Below are positions 1-13,357 of a stretch of 64,000 nt of DNA, piece by piece. Every line of letters starts with the position of its first letter. The stretch's first letter is position 1. Both the position numbers and the translations under genes were made by a program. This DNA comes from Manis javanica. Its lineage: Eukaryota; Chordata; Mammalia; Pholidota; Manidae. Below the pieces are notes generated by a model. It saw nothing but the letters and a program-made list of their open reading frames with translations, was not told where the DNA came from and did no database searches. The stretch covers positions 39,948,501 through 40,012,500 of the forward strand of contig NC_133163.1 of the NCBI RefSeq assembly GCF_040802235.1. Reading direction: 5' to 3'.

Positions 1-979
1 AAATGATATAGGTCTCACTCACCCCTGGATTTTTCAGCACCTAAGATAGGAAGAAGGAAGGAAGGGAGAGGAGGTGGCAAGGAGAGAGAGAAAGAGATAT
101 GTAAGAGAACAGAGACGTAGAGTCTTAAAACATCTGCTGGGGAGGAGAGAAGATCCAGTTAATGTTCGGCACATATTTGTTGAATTAATTTAATTTAAAT
201 TAAATTTTTAACTTTCTTCAGTCACACCCCAACACTGTCATCGATGACCATGACCATGGCCCCAACCTGGGAGATTTTGGAGACCCTCCTCTCTTGATTC
301 AGCATTATTTTCATTCTCTTTTCTTCTTTTTTCTTCTCCCATTGCTTTTATAATAGGCACTATGGCCTGATCCTCAGTACAGCCCAGCTCAGCCTGCAGC
401 CCATGGACTACATCTAATTTGCTCTAACATTATGCTGCTACTTTTTGCACAGGGCGAGCAGATCTGCCCTGCCACCCACATGGTCTTGGTTGGGCTTCTC
501 ATACTCTCCAGCTTTCATTTATTAAGTCTGGCAAGGTTTAAAGGTTCAGCAGACTCTGAGGAGGAAAATATAGCTAAATGGCCCAGGAAGAGATTATGCC
601 CAAGACTTTGATCTTTTTATATATTGCTCAGCTTAAAGGGAAAGGAGAGTCATTGGCCTCAGCAGCTCCTTCCCAGATTTTCTCTCATATACGCCAAGAT
701 AATCAAGCCTAAAAAGACTCCATTTTTTCCCTAACTCATTTTTACCAAGACAATCATAAGGAAGATATAATGTTTCACAATGAACATAGAGAATACACTC
801 CTCTGTTGCAGTTTTCTTTTCAAGTAGACTTTTCACTTGCCTGTAGCTGGATGTCTGATGCTCCTAGGACGACTGCCTTAAGATCTAAATAATAAAGGAT
901 GGCCCAATTTTGCAGATCTGTGAGTTCCCTATTAACCTGACAAATGTTCTACCAATTGTGAAATGGAACAAGGAACAAT
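1..979. other. Intergenic, no gene recognised
   Basis: No exon or recognisable repeat seen. A purine-rich (GGAA/GA) stretch lies at about 48-105. The short open frames here have no recognisable product and no splice context. Confidence 0.5.
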
Positions 980-1385
980 AGGACAAGTTGAAAATCATTC
1001 CTGAGAAAAGGCAGACACCATCAAAAGACATGGCAAAGGATATACACAGGCAAAATGAATGTAGATATAAAAATGTACAGTAAAATTTAATATATGTGTC
1101 ATTTGACTCAGCAATTATTTTCTTAGGAAATTAATACTTTGGGGACAATTAGTACAAGGATAATGTATAATGGAAAGATACTGTAATGACCTAAATGTCC
1201 ATCAGTGGGGTTTGTTGAATAAACTACAGCACAGCGAATACAGTGGGAATACTGTGAAATCATAGAAATAAGATGGAGTGTGACATTTATTGACACAGAG
1301 GAGTGCACAATATTAAGTGAAAATGACGAGGGCACAATAGTGTGATACCATTTTGAAAAATCTGGAGGAGATATACTACGATGTG
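980..1385 (+). mobile_element. Old L1M/HAL1-type 3' fragment
   Basis: The sequence follows the usual 3' part of ancient L1s: a 'dispatch' of phrases such as ctaaatgtccatcagtgg near 1190 and aatattaagtgaaaat near 1310, in sense orientation. It is heavily diverged, has no target-site duplication I can see, and has no coding capacity. Confidence 0.5.
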
Positions 1386-2694
1386 GTAGGTGAGGGGAGA
1401 AGCTCCCTTTGTTCTTTTCCTATGTCATTGCTTTCTTAACAATAGGCAGATCCACTAAAACTGTTCCACTCACAACACCCACAAAACACAAAGAAATAAG
1501 AAGTATTTGTGTGAGCTACTAGGAATTTATATAAAAGATAATGTTATTGACCACCACCTCCCTTCTGCCTTCCCACACACCTTTGCCCCCTGGTATTGAA
1601 TTTCAAGGTACTGAAATTCAGCATCACTTTGGCAGTGGCAAGTGGGGAAGGTTTGTTAGAGAAATGATGTACCAAGGAATTGGTTGAAGAAATTCACAGG
1701 CCTGAGGATTTGAGGAAAGTCTAAAAAGCTGTCTCCTTTTATGGTGTTATGGGTGTATTTTTGCACACTCTTAGAAATAGCATCTTTTCCAATGAACCTC
1801 AGAGCCTCTGGGTGAATGTCAAGGGTGCAGACTCTTTTTACATTCCCTCCCTCTCTGCTCACCAGAGGAAGTCCGTCTTTTAGAATTCTCCCTGTACCTG
1901 GCACCAGTCCTGGGAAAACTTCAAGCAGAAGAGGCTCTCCCCCTTCTTCTCCGCCAGTCCCTCTTCTTCCTCCCAACCTGCCCTTTCACCTCCTTCTCCT
2001 GAGGCTGCTCTCCAACTGCCTATTTTTGTCACTTCCCTTCTGCCTTCCCACACACCTTTTCCCCCCTGGTATTGAATTTCCCCCTGGTATTGTGGTCTCC
2101 TGTGATGTAGACTTTCCTCTCAGGGCCGTCCTCTCCAGAGTCCAAAATAGCTCTGCCTCCTATTTCCATCTCCCTGTTTGGCCACAATAACTCCTACTAT
2201 GTCGGGCTGGTTTCTTAGGAGGAAGTATATTCACACCATAGTATAGATAATAAATACCCTGACAATTTTGTGTCACCAGAGCTAGTCAGATCTTAGAAAG
2301 AGAGTTAACTAGAGTAATGAATCTGTAATAGTGGAATTTTAGCCAGAGTTACAGACTAATAGAGAAGACATTTTGGGTGCAGGAAAAACTAGTTAGCACC
2401 CCAACAAGGTCTAGAACTCTTGTTTCCCTGTCACCAAGTCCAGGGCCCTTCTAGGAATAGTTTCTGCCTTTTGTTTTTTCCTTTGTTGAGATTCAGCACT
2501 CTTAGCACTATTTCATAATGCAAAGAAAATTCCATCCTTCATCACTTTAAAGGGAAAATGTATATTGCTACAGAATATGTGTACAAAGCTTATTTGAACA
2601 GTGTTCTTAGTCACTGAAGTCTCAAAGGCTTATTACATTACAGTGTTTCCAGTTTAAAGGAAAAAAAAGTCAAGATAATATTAAACCCAGCTAT
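1386..2694. other. Intergenic with pyrimidine-rich tract and a 45-bp direct repeat
   Basis: The segment 1810-2080 is strongly C/T-rich. Two near-identical stretches of about 45 bp (1559-1604 and 2035-2080) lie 476 bp apart. The open frames on both strands here follow from the pyrimidine bias and are not genes. Confidence 0.5.
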
Positions 2695-2950
2695 ACTGTT
2701 TGACAGACAGTGAGCTCTGGAGCCAGACCGCCTGGATTCAGTGAGCGTTATTACATGCAACGGTAGCTCAGCCCGGTGCTAGCTATGTGACCTCAGGCAA
2801 GTTTACTTAAGCTCTCCACGCTTTCACTTCCTCTTCTGTAAAACAGACAGTGAAAGTACCCACCTTATAGGGTCACTGCTGTAATTAAATGAGGCACCTT
2901 GGAACAGTGCTTCACACAAAGCACTCAGTACATGCTCCCTATTATAATTA
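2695..2950 (+). repeat. MIR SINE
   Basis: An ancient tRNA-derived mammalian SINE. It shows the typical order: gagctctggagccagaccgc, then ctatgtgacctcaggcaag, then cttcctcttctgtaaaacag, then the ttaaatgagg / cagtacatgctc 3' part. It is nearly full length, in sense orientation. Confidence 0.85.
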
Positions 2951-2954
2951 GCAG

Positions 2955-4265
2955 TCAGAGAAATGGAAGTATAAGATACATTTAGATGAATGCCAAGTCA
3001 GCAAAATCTCTGTCAAATATATTGAGAAGAGTCAGGAAAACTTTCAAAAGAAAAATAATAAAATGAAGGTTTGCATTTCCAGGCATTACAATATATAAAT
3101 ACAATCAATCAATACAGTCAATAAAACAAAGTGAGACTATTCCAACAGTTAAAAGAACAACGGAACAGAATTGAAGTCTTTGAAAGCAATCCCCAAACAT
3201 AGAAGAATTTAGTATCTGACAAAATGACATTAAAAATTTGGGAAGAAAAGTTGAGCTATCCAATAAATAGTGGTAAGACAAATGATGGGCAATTAAGAAA
3301 AGTTGTCATATCTACTTTTATATTTCATGGCAAAATCTATGTGGATTAAAGAGTTACATGTAAAAAAATGAAAAAAAAAGATGAGAAATAAATATAGATG
3401 ATAAAGATAACTAATAATCAGTCATCATGGTGAGAAAGGACTTAATAAGCTTGAAATTAAAGAAAGCTACAAAGAAAAGCTTAATCTGAATACACAAAAA
3501 TGTGAAACTTCCATACATTAAAAAAATTAAAGATTTGGAAAAAAAGTTGCATATTGGGTTGAGTATTAATATATAAAGATCATTTCTAAATCAATAAGAA
3601 AATACAGTGCCCACTGAAACAGAATAATGGATAAAAGACATGGAAGGTAAACTTCCAAAAGAAGGAATGGCTATATATAAAACATTTTTAATTGAACTAA
3701 TATTTAAAAGAATACAAAGTTTAAAAATAAGATACTGTATTTCATTAAATTTTATTTAAAAAATATCAATTTTTAATATATTATAGTCCTCATTATTTGT
3801 GAGTTTGGGGAATAAATAATTCTCAGTTACTGTTCATAGGAGTATATTAAGAAGTGTTATGACCTTTCTTCAGAGCATTTTAGTGATAAATATCAAAGGT
3901 CTTAAAAATGCTTATACCCTCTGAACAGTAATTCCACTTCTTAACATGTATTTGAGGAGAATAACCAGGGATGTGGTCAAAGGTTTATCTGCAAAAATAT
4001 TCATGAAAAGTTCTGATAACAGAAAAATAGAACAAAACAAGGGACTGGGTAAACAGATTGTGTTTTTTTTCCCATATGAAGGGATAATATACAGTCATTA
4101 AAAACAATGTTTTAAGAGATTACATAATGATATGGAAAACTGCTCACAGTATATTAAGTGAAAACATTAGCTTATAAAATGATGCAATTTTTAAACTTTA
4201 AATATTTTTAATATGAATTTTTAAAAGGCTGGACAGATATATTTTAAAGTCTTAACTGTTTATTT
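2955..4265 (+). mobile_element. Old L1M fragment (ORF2 3' end to 3' UTR)
   Basis: An A-rich sense-strand L1 remnant. The first part matches the decayed end of ORF2. From about 3900 comes the 3' region (ataaccagggatgtggtcaa, agtgaaaacatt...). It contains many stops and no working frame. Confidence 0.55.
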
Positions 4266-4539
4266 CTAAATGATGAAATTGAGGATTATTTTTTCTTCTT
4301 TATACTTTATCTTTATTTTCTATATTTCTACAAAATGCATGTGTTGTTATTTTAGTTGAAATGCTAATTGAGATAATTGTGTACTCATATGTAATTGTAA
4401 GAAATAATACAGTTTCCCCCAATGGTAACCTCTTGTAAAACTATAGTACAATATTACAACCAGAGAATTTATATGGATACAATACACTGATCTTGTGTAG
4501 ATTTCTTATTGCGTGTGTGTGTATATTTAGTTCTATACA

Positions 4540-5740
4540 ATTTTATCACATCTGCAGGTTCATGTATTCACCATCACAGGCAAGGTAAGAACTGTTCTTT
4601 TGCCCTAAGAAGTATCTCTCCTGTTCTCTTTCATACGCACACCTGCCTCCTTACCCCCTAAACCCTGAAAACCACTGGTCCATTTCTAAAATTTTATATT
4701 ACATCAGTTAAATGAGTATTTACATTTGTCAAATAACTTAAAATAAGGACTGTTAAATAAATAGAATGTTAAATGTTCAAAATATTAAAATATATTAAAT
4801 ATTGGAATGTTAAATGTTAACATTAAAATGTTAAACAAACAGAATAATACAGTATGTAATCTTTTAGGACTGGCTCTTTTTCACCCCAAGGCAGAACTCC
4901 CTGGAGATTAATCCAAGTTATTGCAATAGTTTTTCTCTTTTTTGCCGAGTTTTTCATGGTATGGCTGTGTCGCAGTTTGTTTAACTACATATTTATCTGT
5001 TGAAGGACCTTTGGGTTATTTCCAGTTTGGGGCTACTATGAATAAAGCCGTGTACAGGCTTTCTTTTGGACGTAAACTTTAATTTTTCTGGGATAAATGC
5101 CCAAGAGTGCAATTGCTATGTTGTATGGTATTTGTGTATTTAGTTTTCTTAGAAACTACCAAACTGTTTTCCTGAATGGCTTTCTTATTTTACATTCTCA
5201 TTAGCAGTGTAAGAGTGATTCAGTTTCTCTGTATTCCTCACCAGCATTTAGTATTGTCACTAATTTTTATTTTCACCATTTTGATAGGTATACAGTGGTA
5301 TCACATTTTAGTTTCAACTTGAATTTCCCTATAGCTAATGATGGTGGATATTTACCATTTTCAATGAACTATCTGTTCATGACTTTGATTCATTTTCTTA
5401 TGTATTGAAATACAGTGATATACTATATTACATTGGTTTCAGTGTACAACAGTGATTTGACAATTATAAACATTACTAAATGATTACCACAATAAGTGTA
5501 GTTGCCACCTTGACCCAGTTTCTTATAGGATTATTTGTTTTTTTTTTAGTGTTTCTATCTTTTATATATTCTAGATACCAGTTTTTTGTTGGATAGGTCA
5601 TTTGTAAATATTTTCTCTCAGTCTGCAGCTGTCTGTTTATCCTATTCACACGGTCTTTCACAGAACAAAGTTTCTTGTTTTCTTTTTCTGCCTTTTTCTG
5701 ATTATTTTAAAACCTGTCCAAAGAGCATTTGAGAAACTAG
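4540..5740 (-). mobile_element. Old L1 3' UTR/ORF2 end, antisense, with second L1 end inside
   Basis: The T-rich antisense L1 has the phrases ttgggttatttccagtttgg (about 5010) and ttcctgaatggctttc (about 5168). At about 5405-5510 it is interrupted by another L1 3' end of the type ttggtttcagtgtacaac, which recurs at 13160, 19150, 36680, 47110 and 59650. The older element then resumes to about 5740. Confidence 0.7.
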
Positions 5741-6859
5741 GTATTTTTGACACTGCTAACATAAGATTTCTGGGCTGTATACAAACGACTTAATATCCAA
5801 AGGGCCATACTATAACCTTTCGGGTTATCTGTTTCACCAGCCAGAAATTATTTGCATTTCTACCAGACAAGAATCTGTAAGTTCACCTCCACTCCTACAG
5901 AGTTGTAAATAGCCCAGGCAGTAGAAAGTCAAGCTCAGCACTATATTGCAAGAACACTGAGTAATCTTTTTTTGCTTATTCCCAAGTTTTAGCAGTGTTG
6001 CAGGAACATAAAGTAAACTAAAGCCATTGAAAATCCTCAGGTCTTGAGCTTTAATGATAGCTTTCAAATGCACAGGTAACAGACACAAACTTCTGGTTCT
6101 TGATAGAATGTTTAGTTTGGGTCACGCCATCCCTGCTGACCAGTCACCTGAACAGCTTGCAGGGTATTTTGCTTTCCAAGGCCTTTTAAGGAAGGCTCAA
6201 TGAGCTTAACTTCCCCTACAGCAGGTTATAACCAGGGGAGTCAGGCGGGTAGCTTCTTGGTCACAGAGGTATGTAGTGACAACTCTTAGGCCTCACCACT
6301 CTAGGTTCCATTCTAGGTTCCATTTAAAGTTACTGGAGTCCTGTCTCCAGGCTAATAGTCCATGAAACACCTTCCCCCTTCCTCTCAGAGCACTTTCATG
6401 GGATTTCAACTGGATTGGCCAGTTAATAAACATGCCTGTGTTCATGACTTTTCATGACAGTGATGGGCAACCTTAATTTGGATCCAAAAGCTGCAACCTT
6501 GACTTCTCTGATGGCAGGAGAAGGTACCACACGAAAGGACCCCCTCTTTCAGTGTGCCAGCCTATGGGAGCTGCAGAGAGCTCAGTTTCCACCACCCTGA
6601 GTTTCAGAGGCACAATCCTGGTGGTCTAACACCTTGCTTTGGGAATTCAATCGATCACATGTATTGACTAAGTAGTGCTGCTGAACCTTGCTCCTGGATA
6701 ACCAAACCCTGGCAGTGGCTCTCTGGCATCAATCAAGGTCTCAACTAACTTCTATAGCCTTGAACTCCTACTTCAGTTACCTGCAAGTGGTTTCTGTTCT
6801 TAGAAAAGGTGCTTTCTACACCTCCTCATCCCTGACACACAGACCTTTTTATTAGTGTC
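5741..6859. other. Intergenic, nothing recognised
   Basis: No gene, RNA or confident repeat seen. The segment is moderately GC-balanced compared with its L1 neighbours. Confidence 0.4.
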
Positions 6860-7520
6860 TCCTCTGTTTCTTTTTAAAAAATATAAACTGTACACACAGG
6901 AAGGAGCATAAACACAAACATACCACTGTTTTATGGGATTATGAAGAGAACATCGGCAAATCACCCTCTAAGCAGGAAAGAACATGGTCAGGCTGGGAAA
7001 CCCTGGGTGCACCTTTCCAAGCACAGCTCTTTCTTCCTTCCCCCCACCCCCCATAGGGAATCACTGTCTTGACATCTGAGTTAATCATTTCCTTACTTTA
7101 TGATATTACCAATTTCATATACATCCTTAATCTCATAGTTTAATTTTGCCTGCTTTTAAACTTTTTTATGAGTAGGATCATGCCACATATCTTGCTTCTT
7201 TCCTTTTTCCTTATGTCTGTGAGCTTCATTTTGTTGAGTCCAAATGTAGTATGTATATATTCATTGTTACATAGTACTACGTGATTGCACCCATTTATTT
7301 ACCCATTTTTTAAATCCATTCTACTGTTGATGACCTCTGGTGTTTTCAGTTTTTGCTGAATTAGGATAGTATTACTATAACACTCTTGCACATATTGAAC
7401 AGTACAAATGCGTCAATAGTTTCTCCAGGATAAATACACGGTAGTGGAATTTCTGGGTCATAGTGCATAGATATCTGACTTTACTAGATAATGCCAAAGA
7501 GGTGTGCCAATTTGCTCTCC
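6860..7520 (-). mobile_element. Old L1M 3' fragment, antisense
   Basis: The antisense L1 3' landmarks are present in order: a shoulder of cttactttatgat, then atagtactacgtgattgc (about 7270), ttaaatccattctactgttg (about 7310) and gtggaatttctgggtcat (about 7443). It is diverged and non-coding. Confidence 0.6.
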
Positions 7521-10500
7521 CCAGCAGTCCCCACTGCCCCATGTGAGTGGGTGTGTGTTTAGAGTTACGGGGGAAAGGCCTTTATGGCTGGCAATTTCAC
7601 AGTGGGGCCTTTTACTCTGGTCCTTTGGGTCCACGCACACCAGAAGTAGCCAGGTTGCCTATAGCCCAGACTGCATCTAGCTCCGCCAAAAGGCAGTAAG
7701 TGTCAAAGTCATCCTGACTGAGCCAGTAGCTGCACTGCCATAATATCACTGAGATATTGCCAAAGAAAAGATATAATTTTTAACACAAAGAAAATTTTTG
7801 TAAAGCATAAAGATATTGGTTGCATTAAACGATATTAGCAGAAAACAAGAACAAAATATTTACTGACAATTCTGCCAATCAACAAATCATACTGCTTTTC
7901 TATTTCCTTCCAGACCTGGCTCAAATTGCTATTTCAATTTTTTACTCTAGTCACAATATAGATATAATTGTATGCTTTGCTGTAGTCCCTTAACAAGATA
8001 TCATTAATTTTCCCCCCTACCTTGCTACATAAGCTTCCTAATAATTATTTTGGCCACTGTGCATATTTTGTCAATAGTGGCAGCTCCAGGGGAGATCATT
8101 AGGGAAGGTTTTAGTGCCCCTTGATCCCATTCTTCATTCCCCAAAAACAACCTAGATAAATATTCAGGCTAAGGAAAAAGAGCATGCACTCTGTCTAAGT
8201 GCAGCTTTGAGGCCTCTGTCCTGTCCCCAGGAAAATCATGTATCCCAACCTCTACTGTGTAGAGATGCTGACATTCTACTGACTACCAAGGGTATACTCT
8301 AACTGACTTAGCTGTTCCCCTGTTGCTGAGCCTTCAGATTTCTAATCCCTCGAAATTTTAAATCATGCCCATTCATATGGCTGTTTTCCTTCTGTTGGAC
8401 AATTTCCTTGGCATAAAGTCTTAGAAGAGTGTTAATGAGTCAGTGATGAATGTTTTTCTGGATCTTGATTTATATAAGACAAAGTACTTTACAAAAGTGG
8501 TGTTTCAATTCACATTTGTGCCAAGGATGTTTGAATGTATATACCGTATTAATCTGGGCCCTCAGTTGCAAACTAAGGACCCTTCCAAAGGTCCCGAGAG
8601 TAGGTCTTGAAGACTCCACAGCTGTGAAGGATGGCCACACCACACTACGGGACTGTTACACAGAAGACTGTGGGGTTGTCATGAGGCGAAACCACCACAG
8701 TACACCTGCTGAGTCTGGACAGTGGCTGATGTCGGAAACTGCCGTCCCTTGAAAATGTATTCTGTGCATCAGCCACCTCCTCCTGTTTCTCTCTTCTGTA
8801 TTAAACTCTTAATTAGATATATTTATGGGTTACTTGTCTACAACCCTTCTGCAAAGGAGCTTGGAAAAATGAGTTTTGTATTTTTCCTTAAGCAGCAAGA
8901 CTCATAATTCAACAACTTCCTCAAATATAAGAAGGTTGTTCAAAAGATGTTGGTGGCCCCAGACATGATATATGTCTGCCTCACTTTCCAGAACTGCCAG
9001 CATTGGATAATTAAATTGCTTTTGCTAATCAGTTTATACAATAGCTTTTTTCATTTATCTGAATACTAATTAAATTTTCTTTCAAGTTTCTATGTACTAA
9101 TTTTATATCCATGCACATAACCTATCAGTCCACCTTCTTTGTCTATTAGAAGTATCATAAATATTTCTACTAGAAGTATCTGTGGATATGTTTAGTAATA
9201 TAATTCTCATAGATGTATAGGAACTTTTATATACCATTAAGATTAATCTTAGTGCTTTCATCTTTCAACATGTAAATGTCATAGTCATTTCTATGTAGGA
9301 CAAAGGTCAGGTAGGCTCAGCTTGTCTGGTCTTTGTGCCCTTTCATTGTCATGATAAAACTTATTCTTTGAAGCAGCTAGTCTCTCAGCATGCCCAGAGA
9401 ATTTCAAGTAATTCTACAAAGAGAAGAACAAAATGAATCCCAAATCACAAATATTTGTTTTATGCCTTTGCACATTTCATGAATCTAGCTATTTTAGGAA
9501 GCATAACAGCAACCCAGATAAATATTCAGGCTAAGGAAAAAAGAGCATGCACTCTGTCTAAATGCAGCTTTAAGGCCTCTGCCCTGTCCCCAACAAAATC
9601 ATGTATTTAAATGCCTTTAAATGGCTTAGATAAATGCTCATACCTCAGCTGATATTTTTTTGAATAAGAAAGGCAGACTTGACCTGGACATTATTCTCCC
9701 ATCTTTATCACAGATTGATGGAACAGGCAAGGGAAATATCTGTTCTTTATATGTAATCTTCCCCACAAAGGATCATTAATAAGCACTGACCTCAAACTGA
9801 ACCCAAGTCCTAATGCTATACTCTATAAATGGCCATGTTACATAGAGAAGAAAAACAGCTAAGTTACTTTATTAAGGTTATAAATACTTTACCACCAGTC
9901 AGAAGTTTAATATTTCTCGGTTTTGGTCCCCTCATGTTACTGTCTCATATGCCCTTTAGATAGAACTGTATGTAGAACTGTCAAGTCACATTCTCAGGGA
10001 CCAGGGCACTGGGCACGGTTCCTCGGGGACCCAGGCCGTGCTCTTTCCTCCTCTGACAATAAATGCACAAAAGGTGCAGGTTACCTTATAGGCCACCGAA
10101 CAAATGCCTAAATCCTTCTGGACCAAGTTGCTAGGCTCTCTGACACGTATAGATTTGCCCTTGCTGATGCTTCCAATGATTGTGAATGTCTCTGGAAGGA
10201 GTCTGATGGATGAATGGCAATTTCCACTATTTGGTGAATTGTGTGCTCCCATGGATAATAAAAATAAACCCAACGACATGATTGCACTTCAGAGAAGGGG
10301 TGGTAGAGCAGGGAGCAACCAATCAAAAGTATGTAAAGCACCAAATTAGGCCCCTAAGGAGTCATCTTGCATATCCTTGGTTCTGTTTCCATGGTAGTAA
10401 GGATTGCTTGGGATATTCAAAGGTAATTTAAATGCATTTAGGCCACAGTTTACAAGGGGATCATCACAGGAAAATCAGAAGTGAGTAAACATTAACACCT

Positions 10501-11089
10501 AGTAAAAGAAGCAGTATTAAAAACCATGCTCCATCTTGCTTGCTTTTCTATTTACTGAAAAATAAAAATTTTTTTACATCTGGAAATGATGTCTGCTTTT
10601 AACTTGGGTTAGGATGACTCATTTCAAGACAGTGCCACGATTGCCATATGCTAGAATACAGAACTCTGAAGCCACTTATTTTTTAAATTTAATCTTTAAG
10701 CTCAAAGGTATGAATCCACATTACCATTGTCCCTAGGGCCAGCCTCAAGGGTGTGCAGACCAGACACACAAGGGTCCCCCAGATGAAAGTACAGCTCCTC
10801 GCTGATGTGGCCACCTTCAGAGTCATTTCTTTAAGCTCTGATGAAAATTCAACGGCCTCCCAGAGAAGGATGCTTTGATTGGCACCTAGATATCACTAGC
10901 TGTGACCTGTTAATACTCTGGTAGGAATATGGAAAGGGGGCTCAAGATGAACACAGAAAAAGGAAGAAGGGACTGAAAGAAAGAAGTGTAGGTAGGAAAG
11001 ACAAAAAGCCTATTTCCTAATGTCCCCCAAGGGCATTGCTGATTGCAATAATGGAACAAAAGCCTCATGTTGCTTTACCTATTTTATAA
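7521..11089. repeat. Intergenic stretch with a dispersed 95-bp direct repeat
   Basis: No gene is recognised. The segments 8149-8243 and 9511-9606 are near-identical over about 95 bp in the same orientation, 1362 bp apart (core aaatattcaggctaagg, gcatgcactctgtctaa). Several short frames overlap on both strands at 9986-10349. I see no homology or splice context for them. Confidence 0.6.
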
Positions 11090-11360
11090 TTTTTTAAACA
11101 AATACTTTTATAGCACTTGCTAGTTGTTAGACACTATTCTCTGAACTTCACAAATATTAACTCATTTATTCCTCATAACCGTCCTAAGAAGTAGGTATTT
11201 CTACTATCTCCATTGGATAGAAGAGGAAACAGGCAGGCAGAGGTTGAGATGAGAGCCCCATGGGGCCCCGAGGGCCAGTAAGTGGCAGAGCTGAGATTCT
11301 GGATCCAGGTTCAGATCTTGCTCCAGAACCCTTACTCTTAACCCTTGCACTCTGCTCACA
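11090..11360 (-). repeat. MIR SINE
   Basis: Reverse-strand MIR with the landmarks ttattcctcataaccgtcc, gaagaggaaacaggcaggca and gtggcagagctgagattc, in that order on the + strand. Confidence 0.8.
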
Positions 11361-12299
11361 AGCAACCCGTGAATGTTTTCAACTGTCTTTGAAAGCTTTG
11401 GCGTTAGGGATGTAGTTGAGAGGTCAGATTGATGATCACAGAGAGCCTCCAGAATTCAGCTATCAGGCGGAGAACGTGTAATGATGTCTACAGAAGGCTG
11501 AGGAGACAAGAGTCCTGGAATATGATTCCTTCTCTGCTTTGTGTGACATTTAGAGAGCTACAGCAACTCTCTGCCTCTCTATTCATTTTCAAATGGAGAT
11601 ATTGATGTTGATCAGATAAGAATTTTAATTTTCATATAAAAGAAAAGTTAACTCCCCTAGGGGTCAGTTGGGCATTAACTTGATGGCCTGGGAAGGAAAT
11701 CACTTTTTGTTCATTTGAAAGCAGAGAATAGTGAGATGGGATAAAGAAGTAGGGGACTCAAAGTACTTTGTGGAATCTGAGACGCCTCTCTGTGGCTTAG
11801 TATCATGGGGATTTTCTTGGCCTGTGCTGTGAAGGTAGCATGACCCTCTATGAGAGACGTGAGGTACACTATTTCCAACAGTACAATCGCTTCATTATGT
11901 CCACACCCACATTTTTCTGGCCCATTATTGATGCCAAATCACCACCCTAAAACAAGCATATCATAACTCACCTAAAATATCCTAGACTGTTCTGGTGAAA
12001 GACCTACTGTATTTGAGACTGGAAAGCAATTTTTAGTCATCCCTTATTTATGAAAATGGTGTTAAATCTTTCTAGGTATTGAAAATACCTAGATCTTTAG
12101 CAGTATTAATACTTTAAAGGTATTTAAAAAATCCCTCACAACCCTCAAAACTTGTGTTTTACTTTTAAAAATGTTATGTGTTTCTGCCTATTAGTAGGTT
12201 ACCTACAGAAACCTGAACTTCTGGCCTTTGAGAATGGCAGAAGACTGAAGTGGTTGCAAGCCTTCTTTCTGAGACCACTGCATTCCAAAGTCGCAAAGG

Positions 12300-12475
12300 T
12301 CTTGGTCTTCCAGGGGACTTTTCCTTGGCTGTAAACAAAAACCTGATGGTGGGGATGTTCCTGGCATTTAGTGGGCCAAGGCCAGAGAGGCACTGAACAT
12401 CCTACACTGTGCCCAAACCCCTACAGCAGAGTGATTTGGCTCCAAATGTTAAAGTGCCAGGAGTAAGAGACCCTG
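12300..12475 (-). mobile_element. MER5A-like hAT-Charlie fragment
   Basis: The run ctggcatttagtgggccaag, gaacatcctacactgtg and ccaaatgttaaagtgcc matches the order of landmarks in the non-autonomous hAT element MER5A, as I know it. It encodes no transposase. Orientation is uncertain. Confidence 0.55.
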
Positions 12476-12929
12476 CAATAGAGATTTTCAGAACGTATTT
12501 GTAGGACGCATTACAAAGAGCCTTCATTTTATATTGCTTGCCTTACACGCCCCCTGTGTGTGCAGTTAGTCAGTCCATCTCTCACAAGGGTGCCCTGTAG
12601 CACTCAATGTTCACAGCTGATCAGAGACGCTCTCTTTCAGGGCTTAGGGTTCCAAACTGCACTCAAAACAGTTTTGTGAGCTAGCCCAAGAACCTAACCT
12701 TTATTTACAATGTGGGAAATGTATTTGCTAAGTTCTAGCCTTGGCATGAACTTTTGGGATGCACCTGTTTGAGAACTGGGTATTACCTTGATGGTGTTTC
12801 TCAGTTGAGGTCACTGGGATGACCGTTGTGCCCGCACTGTTCACCTCCATGCTCTGTACTCCCGGGAACACTAAAGAGCAAGCCGCTGTTCAGCGGGATG
12901 ATCTGCTGGAAGAGTGCAAGCACCTGATG

Positions 12930-13105
12930 GTAAGATGATGGGCTCTGGATTCAAGGGGCACGGTGTGTGGTCTTCCTGGCTCTAATCCTCAGTACACACA
13001 TTTGAAGATTCCAGTTTTTACAGGCCTGTTTGAACAACATGAAACGGTTTATCCAGATTATGTGATCCACAGTCTGGCACACAGCAGATGTTCAATTAAG
13101 ATTAA
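12930..13105 (+). repeat. Possible MIR remnant
   Basis: Weak resemblance to a MIR (gatgggctctggattcaagg, then the catcagatgttcaa-type end at about 13085). Heavily diverged. Confidence 0.3.
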
Positions 13106-13140
13106 TTTTCTTCTCCCCATCTATTCTTTTTTTTTTTTTT

Positions 13141-13346
13141 GTAGATAATTATTTTTTATTGAAGGGTAGTTGACATACAGTATTACATTAGTTTCAGGTG
13201 TACAACACAATGACTCAACATTTATATACATGATAATTCTAGCTACCAGCTATCACCATACAAAGTTATTACAGTATTTTGACTATATTCCTTATGCTAT
13301 ACATTACATCCCGGTTACTTATTTATTTTACAATTGGAAGTGTGTA
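13141..13346 (-). mobile_element. L1 3' end, probably 3'-transduced
   Basis: The L1 3' UTR type ttagtttcaggtgtacaac, seen elsewhere in the window. Here it lies between the internal A tract of the env segment and the terminal A tail. It supplies the AATAAA (13160-13155 on the - strand) that the composite insertion ends on. Confidence 0.65.
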
Positions 13347-13357
13347 TTTTTTTTTTT

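Noticed and set aside
1656-2190. Overlapping frames of 106 and 124 codons on both strands
   Set aside because: Proline/serine- and glycine-rich translations of a pyrimidine-rich tract; no recognisable protein.
9986-10349. Three overlapping frames on both strands, possible retrogene
   Set aside because: No recognised protein, no A tail or flanking duplication, no splice context.
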